Below, piece after piece: positions 26,987 through 35,940 of a stretch of 64,000 nt of DNA (positions within the stretch are counted from its first letter, which is position 1; every line of letters starts with the position of its first letter). This DNA is from Aurantiacibacter aquimixticola (lineage in GTDB: Bacteria; Pseudomonadota; Alphaproteobacteria; Sphingomonadales; Sphingomonadaceae). The notes beneath the pieces were generated by a model. The model saw only the letters and a program-made list of their open reading frames with translations. It had not been told where the DNA came from and ran no database searches. The stretch is from the NCBI RefSeq assembly GCF_003605475.1, contig NZ_RAHX01000001.1, positions 2,046,001-2,110,000 of the forward strand, given 5' to 3'. A program made the position numbers and the translations under genes.

Positions 26987-28770
26987 TAGAACCAGACGAT
27001 TGCGGTGCAGACCGCCGCGCCCACCGCCAGGTTCATCGGCACGCCGATCTTCAGGAAATCCGTGAAGCGGTAATTCGCCGCACCGTAGACCAGCGTGTTC
27101 GTCTGATAGCCGATGGGGGTTGCAAAGCTGGCGCTGGCACCGATCATCACCGCCACCACCAGTTGGCGCGGATCCATGCCCGCAGCCTGTGCGAGGCCGA
27201 TGGCAATCGGCGTCATGATGACCGCGACCGCATTGTTGGTGACCGTCTCCGTCATCAGGCTCGTCACGGCGTAAAGCAGTACCAGCACCAGCAGCGGCGA
27301 TCCATCGACGATCAACGGCCGCAGCCAGTCGACGATCAGCTGCATCGTGCCCGCATTGCCGAGCCCCTGCCCGAAAGCGAGCATGGCGAAGATCAGCACG
27401 AGCGTGCTCCCATCCAGGCTCGACCATGCCTCATCGGGTTCGAGGCAATGAGTCAGCAATACGAACGCCACGCCCATGATGGCCATCGCCTCGATCGGGA
27501 AGCCGAATACCGCTGCGCCGATGACGACGGCAGCAAGCGTGGCGATGGCGATGGGCGCTTTTTCGCGTCGGAAAGAGCGGATGCCGCTTTCGGCAACATG
27601 GGTCAGCTGGACATTAGCCTGCAGCGCGGCGGCGGCATCGCCCGTCGCGGCAACCAGCAGGCGGTCGCCCGCGCGCACACGGACATCGGCCAGTGTCGGC
27701 CCGGCAAGGTGGCGCGGGCGCGACAGGCCGAGCACCCGTACTTGCAAACGGGACAACAGAGGGATCTCCGCCAGTCTGCGCCCGACCACGGGATGCGATG
27801 CGGACACCACCGCCTCGACGATCCGCAAGTCGTCCGGCTTCTCGTCCTTGCGCGTCGCCACTCCACCGCCGAGGCCGACAAGCCCGGTGCGGAAATCGGT
27901 GGCTTCGGCGAGCGAGGCGAGTTCTTCGGGCGTTGCGGAAATAACGAATTGGTCGCCCGCGGAAAGAGGCAGATGCTCGACCTCCGAACGATTGAGATCG
28001 CGCCCCTCCTGCCGAGCGAGGATGGACAGCCCCGGCCGGCGCACGAAACTCGTCTGCTCGAGTGGCTTGTCGATCAGCGCGCTCTCGGCAGCAACGGTGA
28101 GGTGGGACAGATAGACGTCGCTTTCGCGCTCCTCGTCATCGGCGCGTGATCCGCGCTTCGGCAGCAGCAGCGGGCCAAGCAAAGCCATGACCAATACGCC
28201 CGCGCCCGCTGCGGCGAGGCCCGCCACGGTGATTTCGAAAATGCCGAACGGCTCGAGCCCGGCATCTTGCGCAACGCCATCCACCAGCAGGTTGGTGGAG
28301 GTACCGATCAATGTGAGCGTGCCGCCGAAGATCGAGAGGTAACTCAGCGGGATCAGCAAGCGCGTGGCCGACATCTTCAGCACACGTGCCAGGCGCTTCA
28401 TGATGGGGATCATCACGATGACGACCGGCGTGTTGTTCATAAAAGCCGAGGCGATAACCGTGCCGCCCGCAATCTCGGCCAGCGCCAGCCTCGGCTTGCG
28501 CAAGGTGCGACGGATGACCCAGCCGGAGACTGCTTCCAGCGCGCCGGTTCTGAGCAGGGCACCGGACAGGATGAACATGGCCGCAATGGTGATCGGTGCA
28601 GGGTTGCCGAACACGGCCAGCATCTCGTCCGACGGAAGAAAGCCGAGCACCCACATCGCCGCCGCGCCGATGATCGCGATCACCACCGGCGGCCTGCGCT
28701 CCATCGCGAATGCCGTGAACATGGAAACGAGGATCGCCAGCCCGATCAGGGCCGAATATTCGTTCAGCAT
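26983..28770 (-). CDS. SLC13/DASS-type anion permease with two TrkA-C domains
   Basis: A 595-residue membrane transporter. The N-terminal membrane half contains SAFMNNTPVVIVMIP and GGTLTLIGTSTNLLVDG, the signature loops of the divalent anion:Na+ symporter group. Two RCK_C/TrkA-C domains follow (about 210-375), then a second membrane half with TETVTNNAVAVIMTPIA and ATPIGYQTNTLVYG. Substrate could be sulfate or dicarboxylates; sequence alone does not decide. Tail-to-tail 4-base overlap with the DUF1501 remnant. Confidence 0.88.
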   Translation of the reverse strand: MLNEYSALIGLAILVSMFTAFAMERRPPVVIAIIGAAAMWVLGFLPSDEMLAVFGNPAPITIAAMFILSGALLRTGALEAVSGWVIRRTLRKPRLALAEIAGGTVIASAFMNNTPVVIVMIPIMKRLARVLKMSATRLLIPLSYLSIFGGTLTLIGTSTNLLVDGVAQDAGLEPFGIFEITVAGLAAAGAGVLVMALLGPLLLPKRGSRADDEERESDVYLSHLTVAAESALIDKPLEQTSFVRRPGLSILARQEGRDLNRSEVEHLPLSAGDQFVISATPEELASLAEATDFRTGLVGLGGGVATRKDEKPDDLRIVEAVVSASHPVVGRRLAEIPLLSRLQVRVLGLSRPRHLAGPTLADVRVRAGDRLLVAATGDAAAALQANVQLTHVAESGIRSFRREKAPIAIATLAAVVIGAAVFGFPIEAMAIMGVAFVLLTHCLEPDEAWSSLDGSTLVLIFAMLAFGQGLGNAGTMQLIVDWLRPLIVDGSPLLVLVLLYAVTSLMTETVTNNAVAVIMTPIAIGLAQAAGMDPRQLVVAVMIGASASFATPIGYQTNTLVYGAANYRFTDFLKIGVPMNLAVGAAVCTAIVWFY

Positions 28771-28840
28771 CGAAAGTCAGGTGCAGCCGTCACAGCCGCG
28801 CATTTCGGACAATTCGCGCGGCCTGTCCAACGCTTTCGCT

Positions 28841-29527
28841 CTACCAGGGAACGGTCGAGCCATCGTAAGCGAGGAAGATGTGGCGCGGCTCGCTTTCAGC
28901 TTCGAGGAGGTCGAGCATGCCGATGACGCTGGTCTTTACGTCGAGCATGGCGTTCGGGCCGCCCATATCTGTCTGCACCCAGCCGGGGTGAAGAGAGATA
29001 ACGCCTACGCCGCGCGCTTTCGCGTGGTTTTCGAACAAAGAGCGTGACAGCATGTTCTGCGAGACCTTGGACAGGCGATAGAGGTTCACGCCGCCGGAAC
29101 TGTCGTCGATCGATCCCATCTTGCTGCTCATCATGCCGATCGTCCCGCCGTCCTTGACCAGCGGCAGCAGCGCGAGCGCCGCCTGTGCCGGGCCGACAGC
29201 ATTGGTTTCCAGGATGTCGGCGACGCTTTCGCGCGTCAGGTCGTCCAGCGCCTGGTCGTCGCCGCCATAGATACCGGCATTGACGATAAGCAGGTCGACC
29301 GAGCCTTCGTCGCATTTACCCGTGAGCCCGGCGACACTGTCCTTCTCGGTCACATCGCAGGTGGCGATTTCGATCTGCGGTTCATACTTCGCAGCGGCGT
29401 CGCGCAGCCCTTCGCTCTGGCTACGTTCGGTGGCGATCACCTTGTATCCGCGATCCGCCAGTTCGCGAGCCAGGCCGAGGCCGATCCCACGCGATGCGCC
29501 TATGACGATGGCAGTCTTCCCGCTCAT
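28841..29527 (-). CDS. Short-chain dehydrogenase/reductase
   Basis: A 228-residue Rossmann enzyme with GASRGIGLG (about 10-18), LLIVNAGIYGG, the catalytic Ser in SSKMGSI and YRLSK as the Tyr-x-x-x-Lys pair. It belongs to the C-factor-like SDR group. Substrate is unknown. It lies 57 bases from trmB on the same strand and may share a transcript with it. Confidence 0.88.
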   Translation of the reverse strand: MSGKTAIVIGASRGIGLGLARELADRGYKVIATERSQSEGLRDAAAKYEPQIEIATCDVTEKDSVAGLTGKCDEGSVDLLIVNAGIYGGDDQALDDLTRESVADILETNAVGPAQAALALLPLVKDGGTIGMMSSKMGSIDDSSGGVNLYRLSKVSQNMLSRSLFENHAKARGVGVISLHPGWVQTDMGGPNAMLDVKTSVIGMLDLLEAESEPRHIFLAYDGSTVPW

Positions 29528-29584
29528 GCTATGCTCCTGTTCGTGTCTGCCCGATCAGCGAGCAGGAGCGGCGGCGGTTCCACT

Positions 29585-30286
29585 TCAGCGGCGGCGGAAG
29601 CGAAAATACCAGACTTCGTGCCCGAAAGTGTGCCGCGCCTTGTGCTCGTAGCGCGTTTCCGGCCAGCCCAAGGGGCGGTTGCGGAAGTCGTCCGGCCCCT
29701 CGATCACCCATTCGAAATCACCGGTGAAGCGGCGCATCACCATCAGCGCGTGGCGGACATAGATCGGATGATCCGTGCCGAAGCGAAATTCGCCGCCGGG
29801 CTTCAGCTTGTCGGCGATCATCCGCACCGGGCCGTCATTCATCATCCGCCGCTTGGCGTGGCGGTTCTTCGGCCACGGGTCGGGATGGAGGAGATAGGCC
29901 ATGGTCAGCGCGCCGTCGGGGATGCGGTTCAGCACCTGAAGCGCGTCGCCGTGATGGATACGCACGTTGGCGAGCGTCTGGCTCTTCACATGGCCGAGCG
30001 CCTGCGCCACCCCGTTTAGGAAAGGCTCCGCACCGATCAGGCCGTGGTTCGGCAGAAGGTCGGCGCGATAGGCCAGGTGTTCCCCGCCGCCGAAGCCGAT
30101 CTCGAAATGCAGCGGGCAATCCTCACCGAACAACCGCTCCGCCGTCACCGGGCCGTCTTCGGGCACTGCAATGCGGGGCAGCAGGGTATCGACCAATTCC
30201 TGCTGAGCGGCGCGCAGCGGCTTGCCCTGGCTGCGGCCGTAAAGCCGGTTGATCGTGGTCGGATCGCCATCCTTATGCGCTGTCAT
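29585..30286 (-). CDS. trmB: tRNA (guanine-N7)-methyltransferase
   Basis: A 233-residue SAM enzyme making m7G46 in tRNA. FEIGFGGGEHLAY is the SAM-binding loop, and LLHPDPWPKNRHAKRR carries the diagnostic DPWPKxRH motif. The C-terminal TRYEHKA segment is also typical. Full length. Confidence 0.93.
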   Translation of the reverse strand: MTAHKDGDPTTINRLYGRSQGKPLRAAQQELVDTLLPRIAVPEDGPVTAERLFGEDCPLHFEIGFGGGEHLAYRADLLPNHGLIGAEPFLNGVAQALGHVKSQTLANVRIHHGDALQVLNRIPDGALTMAYLLHPDPWPKNRHAKRRMMNDGPVRMIADKLKPGGEFRFGTDHPIYVRHALMVMRRFTGDFEWVIEGPDDFRNRPLGWPETRYEHKARHTFGHEVWYFRFRRR

Positions 30287-30464
30287 GGCGCGCGATTAGA
30301 ATAATGCGCCCCGGAAGCCAACCGGCTGCCGAGGCGCATCGTATCCCGCCCAGGAGAATTAGATTTCCGGGTCGCATGACGACCCGGCAAGGCCGACCGG
30401 CCGCCGCGCGTTTCACGCGTTAGGCAAACGGGCGGATGCCCGCGCGGGCGCTTGAGGCCAAAAA

Positions 30465-31160
30465 TTAGGCGGCCTCTTGCTCGGCCTCGGGATCGCGTAG
30501 CACGTAGCCGCGGCCCCATACCGTCTCGATATAATTATCCCCGCCGCATGCGCCCGAAAGCTTCTTGCGCAGCTTGCAGATGAATACGTCGATGATTTTG
30601 AGCTCAGGCTCGTCCATGCCGCCATAAAGGTGGTTCAGGAACATTTCCTTGGTGAGCGTGGTGCCCTTGCGAAGCGAGAGCAGCTCCAGCATCGCATATT
30701 CCTTGCCGGTCAGGTGAACGCGGGCGCCGTCGACTTCGACGGTTTTCGCATCCAGGTTCACCGCCAGCTTGCCGGTGCGGATGACGCTCTGCGAGTGGCC
30801 TTTGGAGCGGCGCACCACGGCGTGGATGCGGGCGACCAGTTCGTCCCGGTGGAACGGCTTGGTCACGTAATCGTCCGCGCCGAAACCGAAACTGCGGATC
30901 TTGGAGTCCATCTCGGCAATGCCGGAAAGGATCAGCACCGGCGTCTGCACCTTGGCGACGCGCAGCTTCTTCAGCACATCGTAGCCGTGCATGTCCGGCA
31001 GGTTCAGGTCGAGCAGAATGATATCGTAATCATACAGCTTGCCAAGGTCCAAGCCTTCCTCGCCGAGGTCGGTGGAATAGACGTTGAAGCCTTCGGTGGT
31101 GAGCATGAGCTCGATCGCCTTGGCGGTTGTCGGCTCGTCTTCGATCAGCAGAACGCGCAT
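30465..31160 (-). CDS. ctrA: Cell-cycle master response regulator CtrA
   Basis: A 231-residue OmpR-type regulator. The receiver holds the phospho-acceptor Asp51 in [15 protein letters not shown], and the DNA-binding domain contains [17 protein letters not shown] and [16 protein letters not shown]. The sequence is very close to known CtrA proteins, which control division, motility and, in several alphaproteobacteria, gene transfer agent expression. DivK, its upstream regulator, is at 7.2 kb. The upstream region has a GAGTC (CcrM-type GANTC) site and several TTAA half sites. Confidence 0.95.
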   Translation of the reverse strand: MRVLLIEDEPTTAKAIELMLTTEGFNVYSTDLGEEGLDLGKLYDYDIILLDLNLPDMHGYDVLKKLRVAKVQTPVLILSGIAEMDSKIRSFGFGADDYVTKPFHRDELVARIHAVVRRSKGHSQSVIRTGKLAVNLDAKTVEVDGARVHLTGKEYAMLELLSLRKGTTLTKEMFLNHLYGGMDEPELKIIDVFICKLRKKLSGACGGDNYIETVWGRGYVLRDPEAEQEAA

Positions 31161-31235
31161 TGATGGTCCCCTTTGAACCCCGATGGTAACCCTCCCGTAA
31201 GAGGTGTTGCCGTGAATTAACCACGAGCCTTCTCA

Positions 31236-31285
31236 CCAAAAAAGGTTAACAATGTGTTTCGCACGTTAAGACTTTTTGGTGAGTC
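31236..31285 (-). promoter_or_regulatory. ctrA upstream region with GANTC and TTAA elements
   Basis: TTAA at 31245 and 31266 and a GAGTC at 31281-31285 lie 75-125 bases upstream of the ctrA start. In Caulobacter a GANTC methylation site and CtrA half sites govern the ctrA promoters. The same logic is plausible here, but no perfect TTAA-N7-TTAA is present. The remaining stretch to 31585 shows no gene. Confidence 0.4.
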
Positions 31286-31585
31286 CTTTTGGTGACACCC
31301 TTTAGTCTTGCGCTCGCGCCTCCGCGCGAGCGTCGTCTGTGCAGGTCTCCACGCCTTGCCGAGAACGTGCCGGGCAATCTTAAGGATTGTGCGTCGATGC
31401 ATTAATATCCTGATTTTGCAGTGCAGCAAAATATCGCGGGCTATCGGGCGCGTTTGCCGCTATGCCGGCATGCGTCGGCGTTGCCGCAGCTTCTGCCCAC
31501 CAAATGCCGCGTCCGAGCTGAATGCGCATTTCTCTTTTCCCTCCCCCGTCGCGACCCGGCGTGGCGTCTTCCTATGTGAGTTTGC

Positions 31586-33352
31586 ATGTCCTTTGAAAAT
31601 CTGCCGCCGATCCTTGGCGAAGCCTTGTCCGATCGCGGCTATTCCGCCCTCACGCCGGTACAGGCCGCCGTCACTGCCGCCGACGCAAAAGGGCGCGACC
31701 TGATTGTTTCGGCGCAGACCGGGTCGGGCAAGACGGTGGCCTTCGGTCTGGCGCTTGCGGACGAATTTCTGGGAGAATTGCGCGGCACCCCGCTGGTCGA
31801 TAAGCCCCTGGCGCTGGTCGTCGCGCCCACGCGCGAACTGGCGTTGCAGGTCAGCCGCGAACTTGGCTGGCTGTATGCCAAGGCGGGTTTGCGGATCGCG
31901 ACCTGCGTCGGCGGAATGGATGCGAGCAAGGAACGGCGCGCGCTGCGCGGTGGCCCGGCCGTGATCGTCGGCACGCCCGGCCGCCTGCGCGATCACCTGG
32001 AGCGCGGTGCGCTCGACCTGTCGGGCCTCGTCGGCGTGGTTCTCGACGAAGCGGACGAAATGCTCGATATGGGTTTTCGCGACGATCTGGAGGAAATCCT
32101 CGACGCCGCGCCGGATGGGCGGCGTACCCTGCTGTTCTCCGCCACTTTGCCCAAGCCCATCGTGCGGCTGGCCGAACGCTACCAGACCAACGCGCTGCGC
32201 CTCTCGCTTGCGGGCGAGAACCGCGGGCATGGCGATATCGCCTACCAGGCGATCACCGTCGCCCCGTCCGAGATCGAGAACGCGGTGGTAAACCTGCTGC
32301 GTTTTCACGAGGCGGAGACCGCGATCTGTTTCTGCGCCACGCGCGACAGCGTGCGGCGGCTGCACGCGACCTTGCAAAATCGCGGCTTCGGCGTGGTGGC
32401 GCTGTCCGGCGAGCATTCCCAGTCTGAGCGCAACCAGGCGCTGCAGGCCCTGCGGGACAGGCGCGCCCGCGTGTGCGTCGCCACCGATGTGGCCGCGCGC
32501 GGGCTCGACCTGCCGACGCTCAGCCTGGTGATCCATGTCGAGATTCCGCGCGATGCCGAAACGCTGCAGCATCGTTCCGGCCGCACCGGGCGAGCGGGCA
32601 AGAAAGGCACCGCCGCGATCGTGGTGCCGTATAACCGCCGCAAGCGCGTCGAGAGCATGCTGCGCGGCGCGAAGATTTCCGCCGAGTGGATGGACGCGCC
32701 CTCTGCCGAGGCGATCCGCGAGCAGGACCATGTCCGCCTGATGGAAAAGCTTACCGAGCCTGCCGAATACGACGAGGCCGACCGCAAAGTGGCGAGCGAG
32801 CTGATGAACCGCATGTCGCCCGAAGACATCGCCGCCGCGCTCGTGCAGGCGCACCGGGCAAAAATGCCGCAGCCCGAGGAATTGCTCGCCAACACGCCCG
32901 AAGCGCGCGAGAAGAGCAAGGCCGAGCGGCATCGCCCCGGTTTCGAGGATACGGTGTGGTTCAAGATGGGCATTGGTCGCCGCCAGAATGCCGAACCGCG
33001 CTGGCTGCTGCCGCTCATCTGCCGCCGGGGCCACATCACTCGCAACGAAATCGGCGCGATCCGCATCGGCCAGCACGAAAGCTGGTTCCAGGTGCCGCGC
33101 GCCGTCGCCCCCAAATTCGTCGACGCGGTTGCCCGCACCGCCTCCCCCGATGACGAGCAGGATGCGATCGCCATCGAGGAATCCGCCGAAGGCCCGCGCG
33201 TCGAAGCCCGCCAGAACCGCAAGCACGGCGGCCCGAAGGTCGCCGCCAAACCCCATCGCAAGGGCCCGGGCGGCAAATCCGGCAAGCCCGACAGGTTCAA
33301 ACGCAAGCCGGGCAAGTTCAAGGGCAAACCAGCGCGTCCCGCAAAGCGATAG
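31586..33352 (+). CDS. DEAD-box RNA helicase with DbpA-type RNA-binding domain
   Basis: A 588-residue ATP-dependent RNA helicase. Motifs in order: Q-motif region LTPVQAAV, AQTGSGKT (I), PTRELALQ (Ia), DEADEMLDMGF (II), FSATLP (III), ATDVAARGLDL (V) and HRSGRTGRAG (VI). After about residue 450, WFKMGIGRRQNAEPRWLLPLICRRGHITRNEIGAIRI matches a DbpA RNA-binding domain. The tail is Lys/Arg/Gly/Pro-rich. Such enzymes act in ribosome assembly or RNA decay; which one is not deducible. Confidence 0.92.
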   Translation: MSFENLPPILGEALSDRGYSALTPVQAAVTAADAKGRDLIVSAQTGSGKTVAFGLALADEFLGELRGTPLVDKPLALVVAPTRELALQVSRELGWLYAKAGLRIATCVGGMDASKERRALRGGPAVIVGTPGRLRDHLERGALDLSGLVGVVLDEADEMLDMGFRDDLEEILDAAPDGRRTLLFSATLPKPIVRLAERYQTNALRLSLAGENRGHGDIAYQAITVAPSEIENAVVNLLRFHEAETAICFCATRDSVRRLHATLQNRGFGVVALSGEHSQSERNQALQALRDRRARVCVATDVAARGLDLPTLSLVIHVEIPRDAETLQHRSGRTGRAGKKGTAAIVVPYNRRKRVESMLRGAKISAEWMDAPSAEAIREQDHVRLMEKLTEPAEYDEADRKVASELMNRMSPEDIAAALVQAHRAKMPQPEELLANTPEAREKSKAERHRPGFEDTVWFKMGIGRRQNAEPRWLLPLICRRGHITRNEIGAIRIGQHESWFQVPRAVAPKFVDAVARTASPDDEQDAIAIEESAEGPRVEARQNRKHGGPKVAAKPHRKGPGGKSGKPDRFKRKPGKFKGKPARPAKR

Positions 33353-33531
33353 GTGGTCTGCGGCGGGGTTTTGTTGATGAAACACATTCGCGTCTGCGCA
33401 TTGCAATAAGCGAACGAAAGTGGAGTGGGTGGCACGCGCCTCGCGCCGGGGATGGTTGAAAGATGCGGTGCCATGCCGGGGAGTGAGGCATATCGCGGGG
33501 TGTGTAGGAAAGGGGTTTTCCCATTCACGTT

Positions 33532-33552
33532 ATCCCGGGCTTGATCCGGGAT
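33532..33552. repeat. REP-like palindrome between helicase and ParE genes
   Basis: ATCCCGG pairs with CCGGGAT across a 7-base GCTTGAT loop. It shares its core with the palindromes at 16472, 38978 and 57286. It lies in a 287-bp gap between convergent genes; nothing else is recognisable in the gap. Confidence 0.6.
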
Positions 33553-33639
33553 CGCGCTTCACTTCCGCAATGAAGGAAACGCCACACCCGGTACAAGGCC
33601 AGGGTGGCGTCGTCAGTTCTGAGGCCCAGTGCGTCCAGT

Positions 33640-33930
33640 TCAAAACCGCCGCTCGAAATCCATGCTGGCATGCAGCACGCGCACGATCAGTACGGCATCG
33701 TCGCTCGGCAGGTAGAACACGACATGTGCCTGCTGGCGAATTCGGCGCAGTCCGGGAGCGAGCTCCTCCGCGCTGCGACCCAGATGCGGATTGTCCAGCA
33801 GCGAGCGGAAGCAAGCCTGAAAGTCATCGCGACATTTGCGCGCCTGCCGTTCGCCGAATTCGCGCGTCGTATATTCGGCTATCGAGACAATGTCGCGGTC
33901 GGCTGGACCGCTGACGCGCAATTCACGCAT
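33640..33930 (-). CDS. parE: ParE/RelE-family toxin
   Basis: A 96-residue toxin with the ParE pattern RELRVSGPADRDIVSIAEYT at the N-terminus, LGRSAEELAPGLRRI in the middle and HVVFYLPSDDAVLIVRVLHASMD near the end. ParE toxins poison DNA gyrase; RelE relatives cleave mRNA. I favour ParE because of the ParD-like antitoxin. The ATG at 33930 lies inside the end of the antitoxin gene (8-base overlap). Confidence 0.88.
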   Translation of the reverse strand: MRELRVSGPADRDIVSIAEYTTREFGERQARKCRDDFQACFRSLLDNPHLGRSAEELAPGLRRIRQQAHVVFYLPSDDAVLIVRVLHASMDFERRF

Positions 33931-34177
33931 CGGCCTGGTGCGCGCGCGCTTCCCCTTCTGCCCAGATGTCATCGAGCGAGCGGTCGCTCAGCCCGCCCGC
34001 AAGACCTTCGGCAATGGCCGCGCGCAGATTGGCGAGCTTGTCCTGCGCTTCCTGATCCCGCCGGACGAGATCGCGGATATATTCACTGTCATTGGTGAAC
34101 GCCCCGCGCCTGATCTGCGCTTTGATCCAGGCGTCCTGCGTGTCGCTTAGCGTGATGGTTTTTCGGATTGTCGCCAT
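33923..34177 (-). CDS. parD: ParD-like ribbon-helix-helix antitoxin
   Basis: An 84-residue antitoxin. The N-terminal RKTITLSDTQDAWIKAQI and FTNDSEYIRDLVRRD segments form the ribbon-helix-helix DNA-binding fold; the acidic C-terminal part would wrap the toxin. Its gene precedes and overlaps the toxin gene, the usual order. An inverted repeat 10-20 bases upstream of the start is a likely autoregulatory operator. Confidence 0.88.
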   Translation of the reverse strand: MATIRKTITLSDTQDAWIKAQIRRGAFTNDSEYIRDLVRRDQEAQDKLANLRAAIAEGLAGGLSDRSLDDIWAEGEARAHQADA

Positions 34178-34186
34178 GGGCGTGCA

Positions 34187-34197
34187 AGTATCATACT
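34187..34197 (-). promoter_or_regulatory. Candidate ParD operator over the -10 region
   Basis: A perfect inverted repeat AGTAT-C-ATACT lies 10-20 bases upstream of the parD start. On the minus strand it contains TATGAT, a plausible -10 box. Ribbon-helix-helix antitoxins bind such short palindromes. Inferred. Confidence 0.45.
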
Positions 34198-34271
34198 ATT
34201 GGTGCAATCGCAATCCGGCCTTCTTTGCCAGCGTCTTCGTCGGCGCTTTGGCGGTTCGCGGCTTTTCAGTG

Positions 34272-34481
34272 TCAGTCGCTGGCTTCTTCCTCGCGGAGAA
34301 CACCTATGTAGTAGGCCGGAAAGAGATACGGTAGCCCGACAGTTATGACCATCAGCACTCTTTCCTGAACGGATAAGGGGTCTTCGCTGCCGAATGGGAA
34401 GAAGTGCGCCTGCGCGAAAATAAAGAGCCATAACAATGCGAGCTGCATCGCCATTTTCTTGCCGTCATATCTGTCCAACAT
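34272..34481 (-). CDS. Small membrane protein downstream of rpoN
   Basis: A 69-residue protein with two hydrophobic segments (about 10-29 and 42-62) and a charged C-terminus (REEEASD). It starts 8 bases after the rpoN stop on the same strand, so it would be co-transcribed. Base composition is less GC-rich than the neighbours. I recognise no family; moderate confidence that it is translated. Confidence 0.5.
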   Translation of the reverse strand: MLDRYDGKKMAMQLALLWLFIFAQAHFFPFGSEDPLSVQERVLMVITVGLPYLFPAYYIGVLREEEASD

Positions 34482-34489
34482 CTAGCCCC

Positions 34490-35920
34490 TCACATCCCCG
34501 CCAGCTTCTTCGCCCGCCGCCTCTGTACGCTCGAGCCGATTCCGATAGCTTCGCGGTATTTGGCCACCGTCCGCCGGGCGAGATCGAACCCCTCGTCCTT
34601 CAGCAGCGCCACCAGCGCATCATCCGATAGCACCTTCTTCGGGTCTTCGGCGTCGGTCAGCGCCTTGATCCTCGCCTTTACCGCCTCTGCGCTCGCGCCC
34701 TCGCCGTCGGCGGACGCGACGCCGCTGGAGAAAAAGTATTTCAGCTCGAACGTGCCCCGTTCGCAGTGGAGGAACTTGTTGCTGGTGACGCGGCTGACGG
34801 TGCTTTCGTGCATCTCGATGGCGTCCGCCACCTTGGCGAGCGTCAGCGGTTTCAGCTCGCTCACGCCGCGGCGGAAGAAGCCGTCCTGCTGCTTCACGAT
34901 TTCGGCGGCGGTTTTCAGGATGGTCTTCTGCCGCTGGTCCAGCGCCTTGATCAGCCAGTTGGCGTCGGCCAGCTTTTCGCTCAGCCAGCCTTTCGCATCC
35001 TTGCCGGTGCTGCCTTCGCGCAGTTCCAGGTAATATTCGCGGTTGATGACGAGGCGGGGCAGTGTTTCGCGGTTGAGCTTGATGTCCCAGCCATCCCTCT
35101 TGGCCGAGATCAGCACGTCCGGCACCACGGCTGCGCTGGTGCTACCGCCGAAGCGCAGGCCGGGCTTGGGATCGTAGCTGCGCAGCTCGGACAGCATCTC
35201 GGCGAGGTCTTCCTCGTCCACATCGCAGATGCGGCGGATATGCGCGAAGGCCCCCTTGGCGACGAGTTCGAGATTGTCGATCATCACCTCCATGCACGGA
35301 TCGTAGCGGTCCGCCTCCTTCGCCTGCAGCGCGAGGCATTCCGAAAGCGAGCGTGCGCCCACACCGGTGGGATCGAGCGATTGCACGCATTCCAGCGCGC
35401 CCTCGACCTCGGCCAGCGGGACGTTCAGCGCACCGGCAATGTCGCGCAAGGGCGTGGCGAGGTATCCGGCCTCGTCCAGCAGGCCGATAATGTGGCGGGC
35501 GATGAAAGCGGTCTGCGTGTCGCGGGCGCATGCGCCGACCTGGGCGTTCAGATGGTCGGCGAGGGAGAGATCGGCGTCCTCGCGGTTTTCGAAGTCGAAC
35601 CCTTCGCCGCTGCCACCGCCCGACATCGCCTGCGACCAGTCACCAGTGTCCCGGTCCCGGTCGATTGCGCTTTCATCGATATCGAGCGCGCGTTCGCCTT
35701 CGGCAGAGGTGGCGTCGCGCGGTTCGGCCTCGGCGGGCGCTTCGCGGTCTTCGGCGCGCATCTCGCCCGCCTCGAGCAGCGGATTGTTCTCCAGCGCATC
35801 GCCGATGAAGGTCTCGATCTCGAGATTGGACGCCGCCAGCAGCTTGATCGCCTGCTGCAATTGCGGCGTCATCACCAGCGATTGCGATTGCCTGAGGTCT
35901 AAGCGTGGCCCCAGTGCCAT
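34490..35920 (-). CDS. rpoN: RNA polymerase sigma-54 factor
   Basis: A 476-residue sigma-54. The Gln-rich activator-contact region (QSLVMTPQLQQAIKLL) is at the N-terminus, followed by an acidic linker, the core-binding domain, the HTH (ESTVSRVTSNKFL) and the near-C-terminal RpoN box ARRTVAKYRE, which reads the -24 element. It lies 20 bases after lptB, the conserved lptB-rpoN order of proteobacteria. Confidence 0.96.
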   Translation of the reverse strand: MALGPRLDLRQSQSLVMTPQLQQAIKLLAASNLEIETFIGDALENNPLLEAGEMRAEDREAPAEAEPRDATSAEGERALDIDESAIDRDRDTGDWSQAMSGGGSGEGFDFENREDADLSLADHLNAQVGACARDTQTAFIARHIIGLLDEAGYLATPLRDIAGALNVPLAEVEGALECVQSLDPTGVGARSLSECLALQAKEADRYDPCMEVMIDNLELVAKGAFAHIRRICDVDEEDLAEMLSELRSYDPKPGLRFGGSTSAAVVPDVLISAKRDGWDIKLNRETLPRLVINREYYLELREGSTGKDAKGWLSEKLADANWLIKALDQRQKTILKTAAEIVKQQDGFFRRGVSELKPLTLAKVADAIEMHESTVSRVTSNKFLHCERGTFELKYFFSSGVASADGEGASAEAVKARIKALTDAEDPKKVLSDDALVALLKDEGFDLARRTVAKYREAIGIGSSVQRRRAKKLAGM

Positions 35921-35940
35921 GAGCTATCCCCCGCGTTCCA

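Noticed and set aside
31460..33406. Long minus-strand open frame opposite the DEAD-box helicase
   Set aside because: It is the antisense shadow usual in GC-rich coding DNA; the plus-strand protein carries all helicase motifs. Similar antisense frames opposite hisS, ppa, lnt, metK, polA, the MscS gene and the AAA ATPase were discarded for the same reason.
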